A stretch of 64,000 bases of DNA, taken from the NCBI GenBank assembly GCA_031180665.1, contig JAPSLP010000016.1:1-64000 (forward strand). The letters run 5' to 3'. Below the pieces are notes generated by a model. It ran no database searches, was not told the DNA's origin, and saw nothing but the letters and a program-made list of their open reading frames with translations. The stretch's first letter is position 1; each line of letters starts with the position of its first letter. This stretch comes from Cupriavidus sp. Its GTDB lineage: Bacteria; Pseudomonadota; Gammaproteobacteria; Burkholderiales; Burkholderiaceae. Position numbers and translations under genes: made by a program. Positions 33,993 through 41,582 of this stretch are shown here, in pieces.

Positions 33993-34409
33993 TCAGACCA
34001 GCAGGGTGTGCACGTGGATATTTCCACGCGTTGCCTTCGAATACGGGCAGATGCCATGCGCCGCCTCGACCAGTGCCCGGGACACTTCACGGTCGACGCC
34101 GGGGATATGGACGCGCAGCCGGGCCTGCAGCAGGAAGGCATCGCCAGCCATGCCGAGGTCGACCTCGGCGTCCACCGACGGCGCGGACGGCAGACCGACG
34201 TTCAGCCTGCTGGCGGCCTTGCCCAACGCACCGATGAAGCAGGCGGACCAGCCCGCGGCGAACAGCTGCTCCGGATTCGTGCCGGCGCCCTTGCTTCCCG
34301 GCGGCGACAGCTTCAGGCTGAGCCTGCCGTCGTCGCTGTGCGCCTCGCCGTCGCGTCCGCCGGTGGTGTGGACCTTGCCCGTGTACAGCACCTTGTCGAT
34401 CTGGATCAT
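33993..34409 (-). CDS. ohr: Organic hydroperoxide resistance protein (Ohr/OsmC family)
   Basis: 138 aa. Starts with the Ohr pattern KVLYTGKVHTTGGRDGEAHSDDGRLSLKLSPPG and NPEQLFAAGWSACFIGAL, carrying the peroxidatic Cys (SACF) and the resolving Cys (GICPYSKATRGNI). Ohr reduces fatty-acid and other organic hydroperoxides using lipoyl-dependent electron donors, in the cytoplasm. GAGGA precedes the ATG. Sits between the exported redoxin and a secreted repeat protein on the same strand; no ohrR is adjacent, so the neighbouring two-component system may control it. Confidence 0.93.
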   Translation of the reverse strand: MIQIDKVLYTGKVHTTGGRDGEAHSDDGRLSLKLSPPGSKGAGTNPEQLFAAGWSACFIGALGKAASRLNVGLPSAPSVDAEVDLGMAGDAFLLQARLRVHIPGVDREVSRALVEAAHGICPYSKATRGNIHVHTLLV

Positions 34410-34475
34410 TTGAGTTTCCTCGCTGGTTCGATGAATGGGATGCGTTCGATGATGGTGGTATCGCTGCCCTGAGCG

Positions 34476-34838
34476 TCAGGCGTAGGCGCCGTCGAGATAG
34501 GGATCGGCGCTGCGCGCGGGCTCGGCCGAGACGCCGGTGCGGTCCTGACCGGCCAGCGTGCGGGCACCGTCGCTGTACGGCTCGAACTGGCGGGCACCGT
34601 CGTTGAACGGATCGGTCTGGCGCGCGCCGTCGCTGTAGACGCTGCGCGGCTCCTGGGCCGAGCGGGCGCCGCTGCTGTACGGGTCGCGTGCGTCGGCCAC
34701 CGAGCGTGCGCCCGCGGTGTACGGGTCGCGCGCACTGGGCTGCGTGAAGCCGGCGGCGTGCGCGCCTGTGGCAGCCGTGGCCGCAGCGGCGGCGAGCGAG
34801 AGGGCGAAGACAAAGCGCTTGGCGAATTGGGCGGTCAT
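34476..34838 (-). CDS. Secreted small protein with DPYxxGAR repeats
   Basis: 120 aa. Signal peptide 1-28 (ATGAHA-AG), then five to six copies of a short motif: DPYTAGAR, DPYSSGAR, SVYSDGAR, DPFNDGAR, EPYSDGAR and a final DPYLDGAY, with spacers of 2-8 residues. No cysteine, no membrane segment after the signal. AAAGGA precedes the ATG. I recall similar D-x-Y-(S/T)-D-G-A-R proteins from Cupriavidus/Ralstonia genomes, usually annotated hypothetical and often next to two-component systems, as here. Function unknown; the Asp/Tyr pattern could bind metal or cell-wall polymer. Confidence 0.75.
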   Translation of the reverse strand: MTAQFAKRFVFALSLAAAAATAATGAHAAGFTQPSARDPYTAGARSVADARDPYSSGARSAQEPRSVYSDGARQTDPFNDGARQFEPYSDGARTLAGQDRTGVSAEPARSADPYLDGAYA

Positions 34839-35035
34839 GATCGGTTTCCTTTGAAAAAGAGATTGCGTGGCTCACTGGTTGGGTATGGCGCGGTCCGGGT
34901 CGCTTCGTTGGTGATCAGCGCCGGGCCACGGATGCCATTTAAGGAGACCGACGTATCGCGTCCGTAGCGGTCGAGGGGCGTTTTTGTCTGGGTGCGTATC
35001 GCCGCGGACGCGCGATACAAAGGCATACAAAGCGG

Positions 35036-35062
35036 GCAAAAAAAATCGGCCCTGGGGCCGAT
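35036..35062 (-). terminator. Rho-independent terminator of the two-component operon
   Basis: ATCGGCCC-TG-GGGCCGAT (35045-35062), read on the minus strand and followed by eight T residues (A-run 35038-35045 on plus). Lies about 110 bp after the histidine kinase stop. Confidence 0.8.
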
Positions 35063-35082
35063 CGGATTGCCTTCAAGTTTTT

Positions 35083-35152
35083 GTCGTCCCCGCGAATGCG
35101 CGGACCCAGCGGCTTTCAAAGACGCTGGATTCCCGCATCTGCGGGAATGACG
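35083..35152. repeat. Paired-hairpin dispersed repeat, copy 3
   Basis: GTCGTCCCCGCGAATGCG... ACCCAG, linker CGGCTTTCAAAGACG, then CTGGATTCCCGCATCTGCGG, GAATGACG. The two 27-28-bp halves are imperfect inverted copies. With the terminator it makes up most of the 34839-35171 intergenic interval; no gene is seen there. Confidence 0.85.
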
Positions 35153-35171
35153 TGCAGGAGGGGGCAGTGCA

Positions 35172-36473
35172 TCAGCCCAGCCTGACCTCGGCCGCCAGGC
35201 CGCCCCCGTGGCGATTGCGCAGCGTCAGCGTGCCGCCGATGGCAGTCGTCAGCTCGTGCGCGATCGCCAGACCCAGGCCGGTGCCGCCGGTTTCCCGGCT
35301 GCGCGACTGCTCCAGGCGCACGAAGGGCTTGAGCACGGCCTCGAGCTGGTCGTCCGGGATGCCGGTGCCGCGATCGAGCACTTCGATCGCCACCATGTCC
35401 CGCTCGCGGCGCACGCTCAATTGCGCCGACCCGCCGAACTTGAGCGCGTTGTCGATCAGGTTGGTCAGCACGCGCCGCAACGCATGCGGCCGCGTGACGA
35501 TGGCCCCGCCGGCGTTCTGCAGCACCGTCACGTCCTTGCCGGTGTCCTGGTAGTCGTAGGCCAGGCTCTCGACAAAGGAGCCCAGGTCGATCCGCGAGGG
35601 CTTCTCGCCAGCGCCATGCGCGCTGCGGGCGTAGGCAAGCCCCTCCTGGACCAGCGTCTGGATCTCGGACAGATCGCTGAGCATCTTGCGCTTCTCGTCC
35701 GAGTCGTCGGCCATTTCGGCCCGCAACTTCATCCGCGTGATCGGCGTCTGCAGGTCATGCGAAATGGCGGCGAGGATCTGCACCCGTTCCTCGACAAAGC
35801 GCGCGATGCGCCCACGCATCGCATTGAACGCGCGCGCGGCACGAGCCAACTCCGTGGGACCGGTCTCGTCCAGCGGCGCGGACTGGGTGTTCGGATCGAG
35901 CGCGTCGGCGGCATCGCCGAGCGCGACCAGCGGCCGGATCGCCAGGCGCACCGCAAACCAGCAGCACAGGATCAGCAACAGCAGCTGCAGCATCAGCACA
36001 TAGGGCAACCACTGCGCGATCGGCGTCATGCGTGGATGCACGTCGATGGTCAGCGGACTGCCGTCGCTCAGCGTCAGATGGGCCTGCACGCGCTTGCCGT
36101 CGCCGGGAATCGACTCCACCCGCACGGGAAAGCGCCCTCCGCTCGCTTCGGTGATCCGCTCGGCGATATCCCGGCCGCGCGCGGTCATCTCCGGCACGCC
36201 GGGCAGGCCGGTGCCGAGGATGTACTGATAGTTGCCGCGATTCACGCGCGGCAACCATTGCGGCCGTTCTGCCGCGGGCAGCCGGTCCAGAATGGCGATC
36301 GACGTGGCGACATCGGTTTCCAGCGTGCCGAGCATCACCTGCCGGGCCGACATATAGCGCTCGGAAAACAGTACCGCGAACGACAGGCCATGCGCGACAA
36401 CCAGGCCGGTCAGCAGAATCAGGAACAGCCGCGACCGGAGCGTGCGGGGCCATGCCCAGCCTGGCGTCTTCAC
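35172..36473 (-). CDS. Sensor histidine kinase (EnvZ/OmpR type)
   Basis: 433 aa. TM1 (~17-36), a periplasmic domain of ~115 residues, TM2 (~158-180), HAMP (~181-233), HisKA with phospho-acceptor His in AAISHDLQTPITRMKLRAE, and HATPase with NLIDNALKFGG, DRGTGIPDDQLEAVLKPFVRLE, GGTGLGLAIAHEL. Its start overlaps the regulator's stop by 4 nt, so the pair is one operon. Signal unknown; position next to Ohr, a redoxin, a CcdA protein and the repeat protein suggests an envelope or redox stress input. Confidence 0.92.
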   Translation of the reverse strand: MKTPGWAWPRTLRSRLFLILLTGLVVAHGLSFAVLFSERYMSARQVMLGTLETDVATSIAILDRLPAAERPQWLPRVNRGNYQYILGTGLPGVPEMTARGRDIAERITEASGGRFPVRVESIPGDGKRVQAHLTLSDGSPLTIDVHPRMTPIAQWLPYVLMLQLLLLILCCWFAVRLAIRPLVALGDAADALDPNTQSAPLDETGPTELARAARAFNAMRGRIARFVEERVQILAAISHDLQTPITRMKLRAEMADDSDEKRKMLSDLSEIQTLVQEGLAYARSAHGAGEKPSRIDLGSFVESLAYDYQDTGKDVTVLQNAGGAIVTRPHALRRVLTNLIDNALKFGGSAQLSVRRERDMVAIEVLDRGTGIPDDQLEAVLKPFVRLEQSRSRETGGTGLGLAIAHELTTAIGGTLTLRNRHGGGLAAEVRLG

Positions 36474-37213
36474 TGCCGGGCCTCGCGGATTTCCACCGGC
36501 GAGGCGAACACATAGCCCTCGCTGCGCACGGTCTTGATATAGCTGGGCTCGCGCGCATCGTCGTTCAGGCGCTGGCGCAGGCGGCTGACCAGCAGGTCGA
36601 TCGAGCGCTCGAACATCTCGGCCTCCCGGCCCTGCGTCAGATTGAGCAGCTGGTCGCGATTGAGCACGCGCTGCGGATGGTCGACGAACACGCGCAGCAG
36701 CCGGTATTCCGCTCCGCTCAGCGCGACGATCGTGCCCTCGGCATCGATCAGGTGGCGCGCGGTGGTATCGAGTTGCCAGCTGCCGAAGGCGAGAATCTGG
36801 CCGGCCTCGCTGATCTGCAGATTGGGCGGCAGCATGCGGGTACGGCGCAGCACGGCCTTGATGCGGGCCAGCAATTCGCGCGCGGCGAAGGGCTTGGCCA
36901 GGTAGTCGTCGGCGCCCATTTCGAGGCCGACGATGCGGTCGGTCTCATCGTCGCGCGCGGTCAGCATCAGCACCGGCGTGGCCCTGTGCCTGCCGGCGCG
37001 CAGCTCGCGGCACAGCACCAGGCCGTCGTCGCCTGGCAGCATCACGTCGAGCACGATCAGGTCGACGGTATTGGCTTCCAGGAAGGCGCGCATATGGCGG
37101 CCATCGGGCGCCACCGTCACGCGCAGACCGTTCTTGGTCAGATAGGTCGAGACCAGTTCCCGGATTTCCCGGTCGTCATCGACGATAAGGATGTGGTCGA
37201 CGTGGGCGTCCAT
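36470..37213 (-). CDS. OmpR family response regulator
   Basis: 247 aa from ATG 37213. Receiver (1-120): HILIVDDDREIREL, phospho-acceptor in LIVLDVMLPGDDG, conserved Lys in DYLAKPF. C-terminal winged helix (about 145-243) with LSGAEYRLLRVFVDHPQRVLNRDQLL and SIDLLVSRLRQRLNDD, IKTVRSEGYVF. Encoded upstream of and overlapping its kinase gene. Likely targets are the flanking redox genes; no direct-repeat operator was identified. Confidence 0.92.
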   Translation of the reverse strand: MDAHVDHILIVDDDREIRELVSTYLTKNGLRVTVAPDGRHMRAFLEANTVDLIVLDVMLPGDDGLVLCRELRAGRHRATPVLMLTARDDETDRIVGLEMGADDYLAKPFAARELLARIKAVLRRTRMLPPNLQISEAGQILAFGSWQLDTTARHLIDAEGTIVALSGAEYRLLRVFVDHPQRVLNRDQLLNLTQGREAEMFERSIDLLVSRLRQRLNDDAREPSYIKTVRSEGYVFASPVEIREARQ

Positions 37214-37425
37214 TGTTGTCACCGGCAAGTTGAAGGAGCGCGAACCCAGCGCGATATCGCTACCGCCCCGGCATTGTATGGGGATGGCAAATCCGCGTGT
37301 ATCGCAATGTATCTCGCCGGCAAGGGCCCACATTGCGGTACAAATTCAGCCCTTGCCGACACATCGCAGCGACGCCGGCCGGGTCTGATCGAGGGCAAGC
37401 CAACCCCTTGCCCGGAGACACGATC

Positions 37426-38238
37426 ATGACCTTGCTGCTTCTCGCCTACCTCGGCGGCGCCCTGACCATCCTCAGCCCCTGCATCCTGCCGGTGTTGCCC
37501 TTCGTGCTCAGCCGTACCGGGCAACCCTTCCTGCGCGGCACGCTGCCGATGCTGGGCGGCATGGCGCTGACCTTTGCCGCCGTCGTGACGCTGGCGTCGG
37601 TTGGCGGCGCCTGGGTGGTGCAGGCCAACGACTACGGGCGCATGGCCGCGTTGGCGCTGCTGGCGGTGTTCGGCCTGTCGCTGCTGCTGCCCCGGCTTGC
37701 CGATGCGCTGGCCCACCCGCTGGTGGCGCTCGGCAACCGCCTCGCCAACGGTCGCGGCGCCGGCAACGGCACCGTCTGGAGCTCGCTGGGCCTCGGCGCC
37801 ACCACCGGCATGCTGTGGGCGCCATGCGCCGGCCCCATTCTCGGGCTCGTGCTGACCGGTGCGGCACTGAACGGCGCCAGCGTGTCGACGTCGCTGGCGC
37901 TGCTGGCGTACGCCGCCGGAGCCGCGACCTCGCTGGCCGCGGCGCTGGGCATCGGCGGCCGCGTGCTGGCCGCAATGAAGCGCTCGATGGGCGCGAGCGA
38001 ATGGCTGCGGCGCGCGCTGGGGGTGGCCGTGCTGGGCGGCGTACTGGCGATCGCCACGGGCGCCGATACGGGGCTGCTCGCCCGCCTGTCGACCAACGGG
38101 CCGGCATGGCTGGAGCAGGTGCTGGTCGATGCGGTGGGACTGCCGGGCGGCGGGCACCAGGGGCTGAGCGGGACCGCTCAGCGCCGCTCGCCCCGCGGCT
38201 CCAGATACGGCTCGACCCGCGCCTCGCGCATCGCATAG
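37426..38238 (+). CDS. CcdA/DsbD-type membrane protein (DipZ N-terminal domain alone)
   Basis: 270 aa, six to seven transmembrane helices. YLGGALTILSPCILPVLPFVLSR carries the first redox Cys with the Pro-Cys-Ile-Leu-Pro context, and MLWAPCAGPILGLVLTGAALNG the second, as in CcdA/DipZ proteins that pass electrons from cytoplasmic thioredoxin across the inner membrane. True DipZ continues into a redoxin; here the homologous part ends around residue 235 and the last ~20-30 residues (GTAQRRSPRGSRYGSTRASRIA) are read antisense to the 3' end of the DUF3299 gene, so the C-terminus looks truncated and read-through. Its periplasmic partner is likely the separate redoxin at 33318-33893. ATG 37426 is preceded by CCCGGAGA. 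Confidence 0.85.
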   Translation: MTLLLLAYLGGALTILSPCILPVLPFVLSRTGQPFLRGTLPMLGGMALTFAAVVTLASVGGAWVVQANDYGRMAALALLAVFGLSLLLPRLADALAHPLVALGNRLANGRGAGNGTVWSSLGLGATTGMLWAPCAGPILGLVLTGAALNGASVSTSLALLAYAAGAATSLAAALGIGGRVLAAMKRSMGASEWLRRALGVAVLGGVLAIATGADTGLLARLSTNGPAWLEQVLVDAVGLPGGGHQGLSGTAQRRSPRGSRYGSTRASRIA

Positions 38239-38858
38239 CCGCTGTCGCCCATCGCGGTCTCGGCGCGCTCGACGCGCAGCACGCCTTCGATCCACACGGT
38301 GTCCATCGTGCGGATTCCTTGCAGCGGCGCCTTGGCCTTGACGTGGACAACCTGATTGGCGGGCGGGGGCGGCACGTGGATGCAGGCGCCGAAGTACGGC
38401 ACCAGCAGGAATTCGCGGATCGCCTCGCCCTCGCCGCCCAGCGACACCACGAAGCCCGGCAAGCGCACCGGCGAGCCGTCGAGCGACGGTTCGATGGGTG
38501 CCTCCTGCCAGTAGCGTTTAGCCTGCTCCAGCGCGGCCTGCGCGCGCGGATCGCCATCCTCCATCTGCGCGAGGTCCAGGCCCTTCAGCGGCGCCAGCGG
38601 ATCCCATCCCTTCGGCAGCAACGTGTCCCACTCGATCTCGCGATAGCTGGTGGGCGCAGCAGCGGCAGCAGGCGCCTGGTGTTCCAGCGTTTCGCCGATT
38701 GCGTATTTGGGGCGCGCCGCCGACGGCGACGCAGGCGAATCGCCGCTGCGGCGGATCCACCAGAGGCCCGCGGCGCTCAGGCCCGCCACCCCCGCCATGC
38801 CGCCTGCCGCGCGCAGCCACTTGCGGCGCTGCGGGTTGGTTTGCGTTTGCCTTGTCAT
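38178..38858 (-). CDS. DUF3299 protein with Tat-like signal
   Basis: 226 aa. N-terminal RRKWLRAAGGMAGVAGLSAAGLWW looks like a twin-arginine signal or anchor. The DUF3299 domain (about 70-215) has YREIEWDTLLPKGWDP, LPGFVVSLGGEGEAIREFLLVPYFGACIHVPPPPANQVV (conserved Cys-x-His) and VWIEGVLRVERAET. Exported to the periplasm. It is the last gene of a four-gene minus-strand operon with an FtsX-type permease, an ATPase and a DUF2796 protein, matching the composition of zinc-regulated zrg operons, where such a protein is an accessory component. Confidence 0.85.
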   Translation of the reverse strand: MTRQTQTNPQRRKWLRAAGGMAGVAGLSAAGLWWIRRSGDSPASPSAARPKYAIGETLEHQAPAAAAAPTSYREIEWDTLLPKGWDPLAPLKGLDLAQMEDGDPRAQAALEQAKRYWQEAPIEPSLDGSPVRLPGFVVSLGGEGEAIREFLLVPYFGACIHVPPPPANQVVHVKAKAPLQGIRTMDTVWIEGVLRVERAETAMGDSGYAMREARVEPYLEPRGERR

Positions 38859-38861
38859 CCC

Positions 38862-40145
38862 TTATGTCCGTGGATTGAGCCCGTCCGCCAGGCTCAGGCG
38901 GTAGGCGCGCCATGCCGGCAGCAGGCTCGCTGCAAACCCGGCCAGCACCAGCGCCGCCAGGATCGGCAACTCCGCCGCGGTGGGCCAGGAAACCGGCAGC
39001 GCCACGCCCAGGCGCGTCTCGAGCCAGCCGGCCAGCAGCGCGCTGGTCAGCGACAGCAGCGCCACGCCCGCGGCGACGCCGGTCAGCATCAGCATCATGC
39101 CTTCGATGGCCAGCAATGCCAGGATATCCCGCGGCCGCGCCCCGGCCGCTCTCAGGATCGCCAGTTCGCGCCGCCGCTCGCCGAGCGCGGCCAGGATCGA
39201 CGAGGCCAGCCCCGCCAGTGCGATCACCGCGACCATCGCCGACACGGCACGCAGCGCGTTCTCGGCGATATCGACGAGGTCCCACAGCGCGTCGAGCGCC
39301 ACGCCCGGCAGCACCGCCATCAACGGTTCACGTGTGTCCTGGGCGATCTCCCGCTGCAGCGCGAAGACGCGCGAGCGCAGTTTCAGTCCGACCAGCACCG
39401 CGGTGACGCTGTCCGGCGTCAGGTCGAACCGGCGCAGATGTTCGGGGGCAATCGTCGCACCGGGCACGCGCGTGCCGCCCTGGAAGTCGAGATGGATGGC
39501 CTGCATCGCCTCCAGGCCGATATGGATGGTGCGATCGACTGGCGTACCGGTGGGCGCCAGGATGCCGACCACGGTAAAGGGCTTGTCTTCGTGCTCGAGG
39601 CGCAGCGCGCCCGGGGCCGCCACATCGCCATGGGTCAGCACGATCCGTTCCCCGATGCGATAGCCCAGGCGGCGGGCGACCTCGGCGCCCAGCACCGCGT
39701 CGAACATGCCGTCCATGGTGCCATCGAAGCGCCGGCCTTGCGCGAGCCGCAGCGCGCGGCCGTCGCCATGGCGAAAATGCTCGAAATAGGCGGCCGTGGT
39801 CGCGAGCACTGGAAAGCCGCGGTGCGAATCGCCGAGGGACAGCGGGATCGTCCATGCGACCTGGGGATGGCCGGCAAGGCGTTGCACGCTATCCCAATCG
39901 ATGTTGTTGGTCGCGCCGCCGAGCCGGAAAACGGCATACAGCACCAGCTGGATCGGACTGGTGCGGGCGCCGACGATCAGGTCCGTGCCGGATACCGATT
40001 GCGCGAAGCTGGCGCGTACCTGATGCCGGACCCGCTCGATGCCGAGCAGCAGCGCCGTCGACAACGCGATGGCCAGCACCATCCACACCAGATTGGCGCG
40101 GCGGTTCCAGGCGCTACGCGCGGCGATCGACATCAACGCCGTCAT
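38862..40145 (-). CDS. ABC transporter permease, FtsX/MacB type
   Basis: 427 aa from ATG 40145. One N-terminal transmembrane helix (NLVWMVLAIALSTALLLGIERVR), a large periplasmic MacB_PCD-like domain (~45-260, SGTDLIVGARTSPIQLVLYAVFRLG), and three C-terminal helices with the FtsX core (SSILAALGERRRELAILRAAGARPRDILALLAIEGMM). Works with the ATPase encoded 10 bp upstream. Such type VII systems usually do mechanical work or move lipoproteins rather than classic import, but the same architecture is found in the zrg zinc-acquisition operons. Confidence 0.9.
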   Translation of the reverse strand: MTALMSIAARSAWNRRANLVWMVLAIALSTALLLGIERVRHQVRASFAQSVSGTDLIVGARTSPIQLVLYAVFRLGGATNNIDWDSVQRLAGHPQVAWTIPLSLGDSHRGFPVLATTAAYFEHFRHGDGRALRLAQGRRFDGTMDGMFDAVLGAEVARRLGYRIGERIVLTHGDVAAPGALRLEHEDKPFTVVGILAPTGTPVDRTIHIGLEAMQAIHLDFQGGTRVPGATIAPEHLRRFDLTPDSVTAVLVGLKLRSRVFALQREIAQDTREPLMAVLPGVALDALWDLVDIAENALRAVSAMVAVIALAGLASSILAALGERRRELAILRAAGARPRDILALLAIEGMMLMLTGVAAGVALLSLTSALLAGWLETRLGVALPVSWPTAAELPILAALVLAGFAASLLPAWRAYRLSLADGLNPRT

Positions 40146-40155
40146 GCCGCTTGCC

Positions 40156-40896
40156 TCATGCCGGTTCTCCTTCCTCGGCCGCCGGCATCGTGAAGCGCCG
40201 GTCGAAGCCGGCCGCCAGCCGGTCATCGTGGCTAACCATCACCAGTCCGGCGCCGGAGGCGCGGCATTCCCGCTGCAGCAGGCCCATGAACGCGGCCTGC
40301 CGGGCGGCATCGAGCGAGGACGTGGGCTCGTCGGCCAGGATCAGGTCGGGCCGACCCAGCAGCGCACGCGCAGCGGCGACGCGCTGCTGTTGCCCCACCG
40401 ACAGCTGTGCGGCGGGGCGCTGCCACAACGTGGCGGGCATATCGAGCCGTTCGAGCAGCATGGCGGCCGCCTCGGCGGCGCCACCGGCCTGCTCGCAGGC
40501 GCGTGCCTTGCGGCGCGCGGAGAAGCGGCACGGCAGCAGCACGTTGTCCAGCACGGACAGATAGGGCAGCAGGTTCAGCTGCTGGAAGATGATGCCGATA
40601 TGGTCGGCGCGAAAGCGGTCGCGCCCGGCGGGCGGCAGCGTCGCCAAGTCGGTGCCGGCGACCCGGATGGTGCCGTGGCGCGGCGCCACCACGCCTGCCA
40701 GCAGCGACAGCAGCGTGGTCTTGCCGCTGCCGCTCGGGCCTGACACGAACAGATGCTCGCCGCGAGCCAGTTCGAAGGCAGGCAGCGACAGGGCGCCGCC
40801 ATCGCGCCCAGGCCAGCGAAAGGCCAGATTCTCTGCCGCCACAAGCGGCTCGCCTCGCGCCGCCTGTGGCATCGCGTCCGCCATGGCCCTCACCAA
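40156..40896 (-). CDS. ABC transporter ATP-binding protein (LolD/MacB type)
   Basis: 246 aa. Walker A SGPSGSGKTTLL, Q-loop IIFQQLNLLPYLSVLDNVLLP, signature LSVGQQQRVAAARAL, Walker B LILADEPTSSLD, H-loop VMVSHDDR. Belongs to the LolD/MacB group that pairs with FtsX-type permeases. Its start overlaps the 3' end of the DUF2796 gene by 7 nt, and it ends 10 bp before the permease, so all are co-translated. Confidence 0.93.
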   Translation of the reverse strand: MVRAMADAMPQAARGEPLVAAENLAFRWPGRDGGALSLPAFELARGEHLFVSGPSGSGKTTLLSLLAGVVAPRHGTIRVAGTDLATLPPAGRDRFRADHIGIIFQQLNLLPYLSVLDNVLLPCRFSARRKARACEQAGGAAEAAAMLLERLDMPATLWQRPAAQLSVGQQQRVAAARALLGRPDLILADEPTSSLDAARQAAFMGLLQRECRASGAGLVMVSHDDRLAAGFDRRFTMPAAEEGEPA

Positions 40897-41453
40897 CGCA
40901 GGCGCGCCTGTGCCGGCGTCAGCGTCGCACCCGACTGGCGCTTGTCGGTGGCAAGCTGGGCGGCAATTCGGCTCACGCCCGGGAACAGACGGAACACGCG
41001 CACCTCGAGCGAGCGCAGTGCCTCGGGCCGCGCGCAGCGGAAGCGGTAGTCCGCATCGAGATCCGCATGCTGGTGATCGGCCTGCGGCTGGCCGCGCGGC
41101 GCTTCGCCTTCGCCGGTCAGGCCGTGGTGCAGCGCGCCGAAATGCACCTGCGCGGCCTCCGCGCGGCAGCCCGCCTCGGGGGAAGGCACGAACAACGCCG
41201 CGCCGTCGCGCAGGCTCGCGATCGCCTGACGGACCTTCGCGCGCTCGGCTTCGGTGCGCGGCAGGCGCTCGAAGCCAAACACATTGTCGAGCGGCGATGC
41301 CAGCGCGATGGAAAGCACCTGCCCTTCCACCGCCACATCGAGGGTGGCCTGCCCATGAACATGCGGCTCGGCGGCGTGCGCAGGAGCGACCATGGCGGTA
41401 GCCGCGGCCAAGAGCGCAACCGCCAACAACGGGCGCGAGAGTAGCGAATACAC
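40890..41453 (-). CDS. DUF2796 (ZrgA-like) periplasmic zinc-binding protein
   Basis: 187 aa from GTG 41453, preceded by AAGGA; an ATG at 41507 would add 18 residues before the signal peptide. Signal peptide ends AHA-AEP. The mature N-terminus EPHVHGQATLDVAVEGQVLSIAL and the His/Asp-rich QADHQHADLDADYRFRC segment are the DUF2796 metal-binding parts. Characterised relatives in Vibrio (ZrgA) belong to a Zur-controlled operon for zinc uptake. First gene of the operon, with a TGATAA-N4-TTATCA dyad 80 bp upstream. Confidence 0.85.
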   Translation of the reverse strand: MYSLLSRPLLAVALLAAATAMVAPAHAAEPHVHGQATLDVAVEGQVLSIALASPLDNVFGFERLPRTEAERAKVRQAIASLRDGAALFVPSPEAGCRAEAAQVHFGALHHGLTGEGEAPRGQPQADHQHADLDADYRFRCARPEALRSLEVRVFRLFPGVSRIAAQLATDKRQSGATLTPAQARLRW

Positions 41454-41533
41454 GTGTCGATCCTTCCCAACACCCGTCCGTTCGCCGGGCGGGATATAAG
41501 CGAGCACGCCTTGCGGGCGTACCGATCGATTAA

Positions 41534-41549
41534 TGATAACTTATTATCA
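41534..41549. promoter_or_regulatory. Zur/Fur-type dyad upstream of the zrg-like operon
   Basis: TGATAA-CTTA-TTATCA, a perfect 16-bp inverted repeat in an AT-rich island, between the DUF2796 gene and the hydroxyacid oxidase gene's 3' end. Fits metal-responsive Fur-superfamily boxes; the operon content favours Zur. Confidence 0.65.
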
Positions 41550-41582
41550 GTAGAGGCCCGTGCGCGAGGCCGCCCCGCGCTG

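Noticed and set aside
34835..35119. 94-codon minus-strand frame downstream of the two-component operon
   Set aside because: It spans the terminator and a repeat copy and has no coding features.
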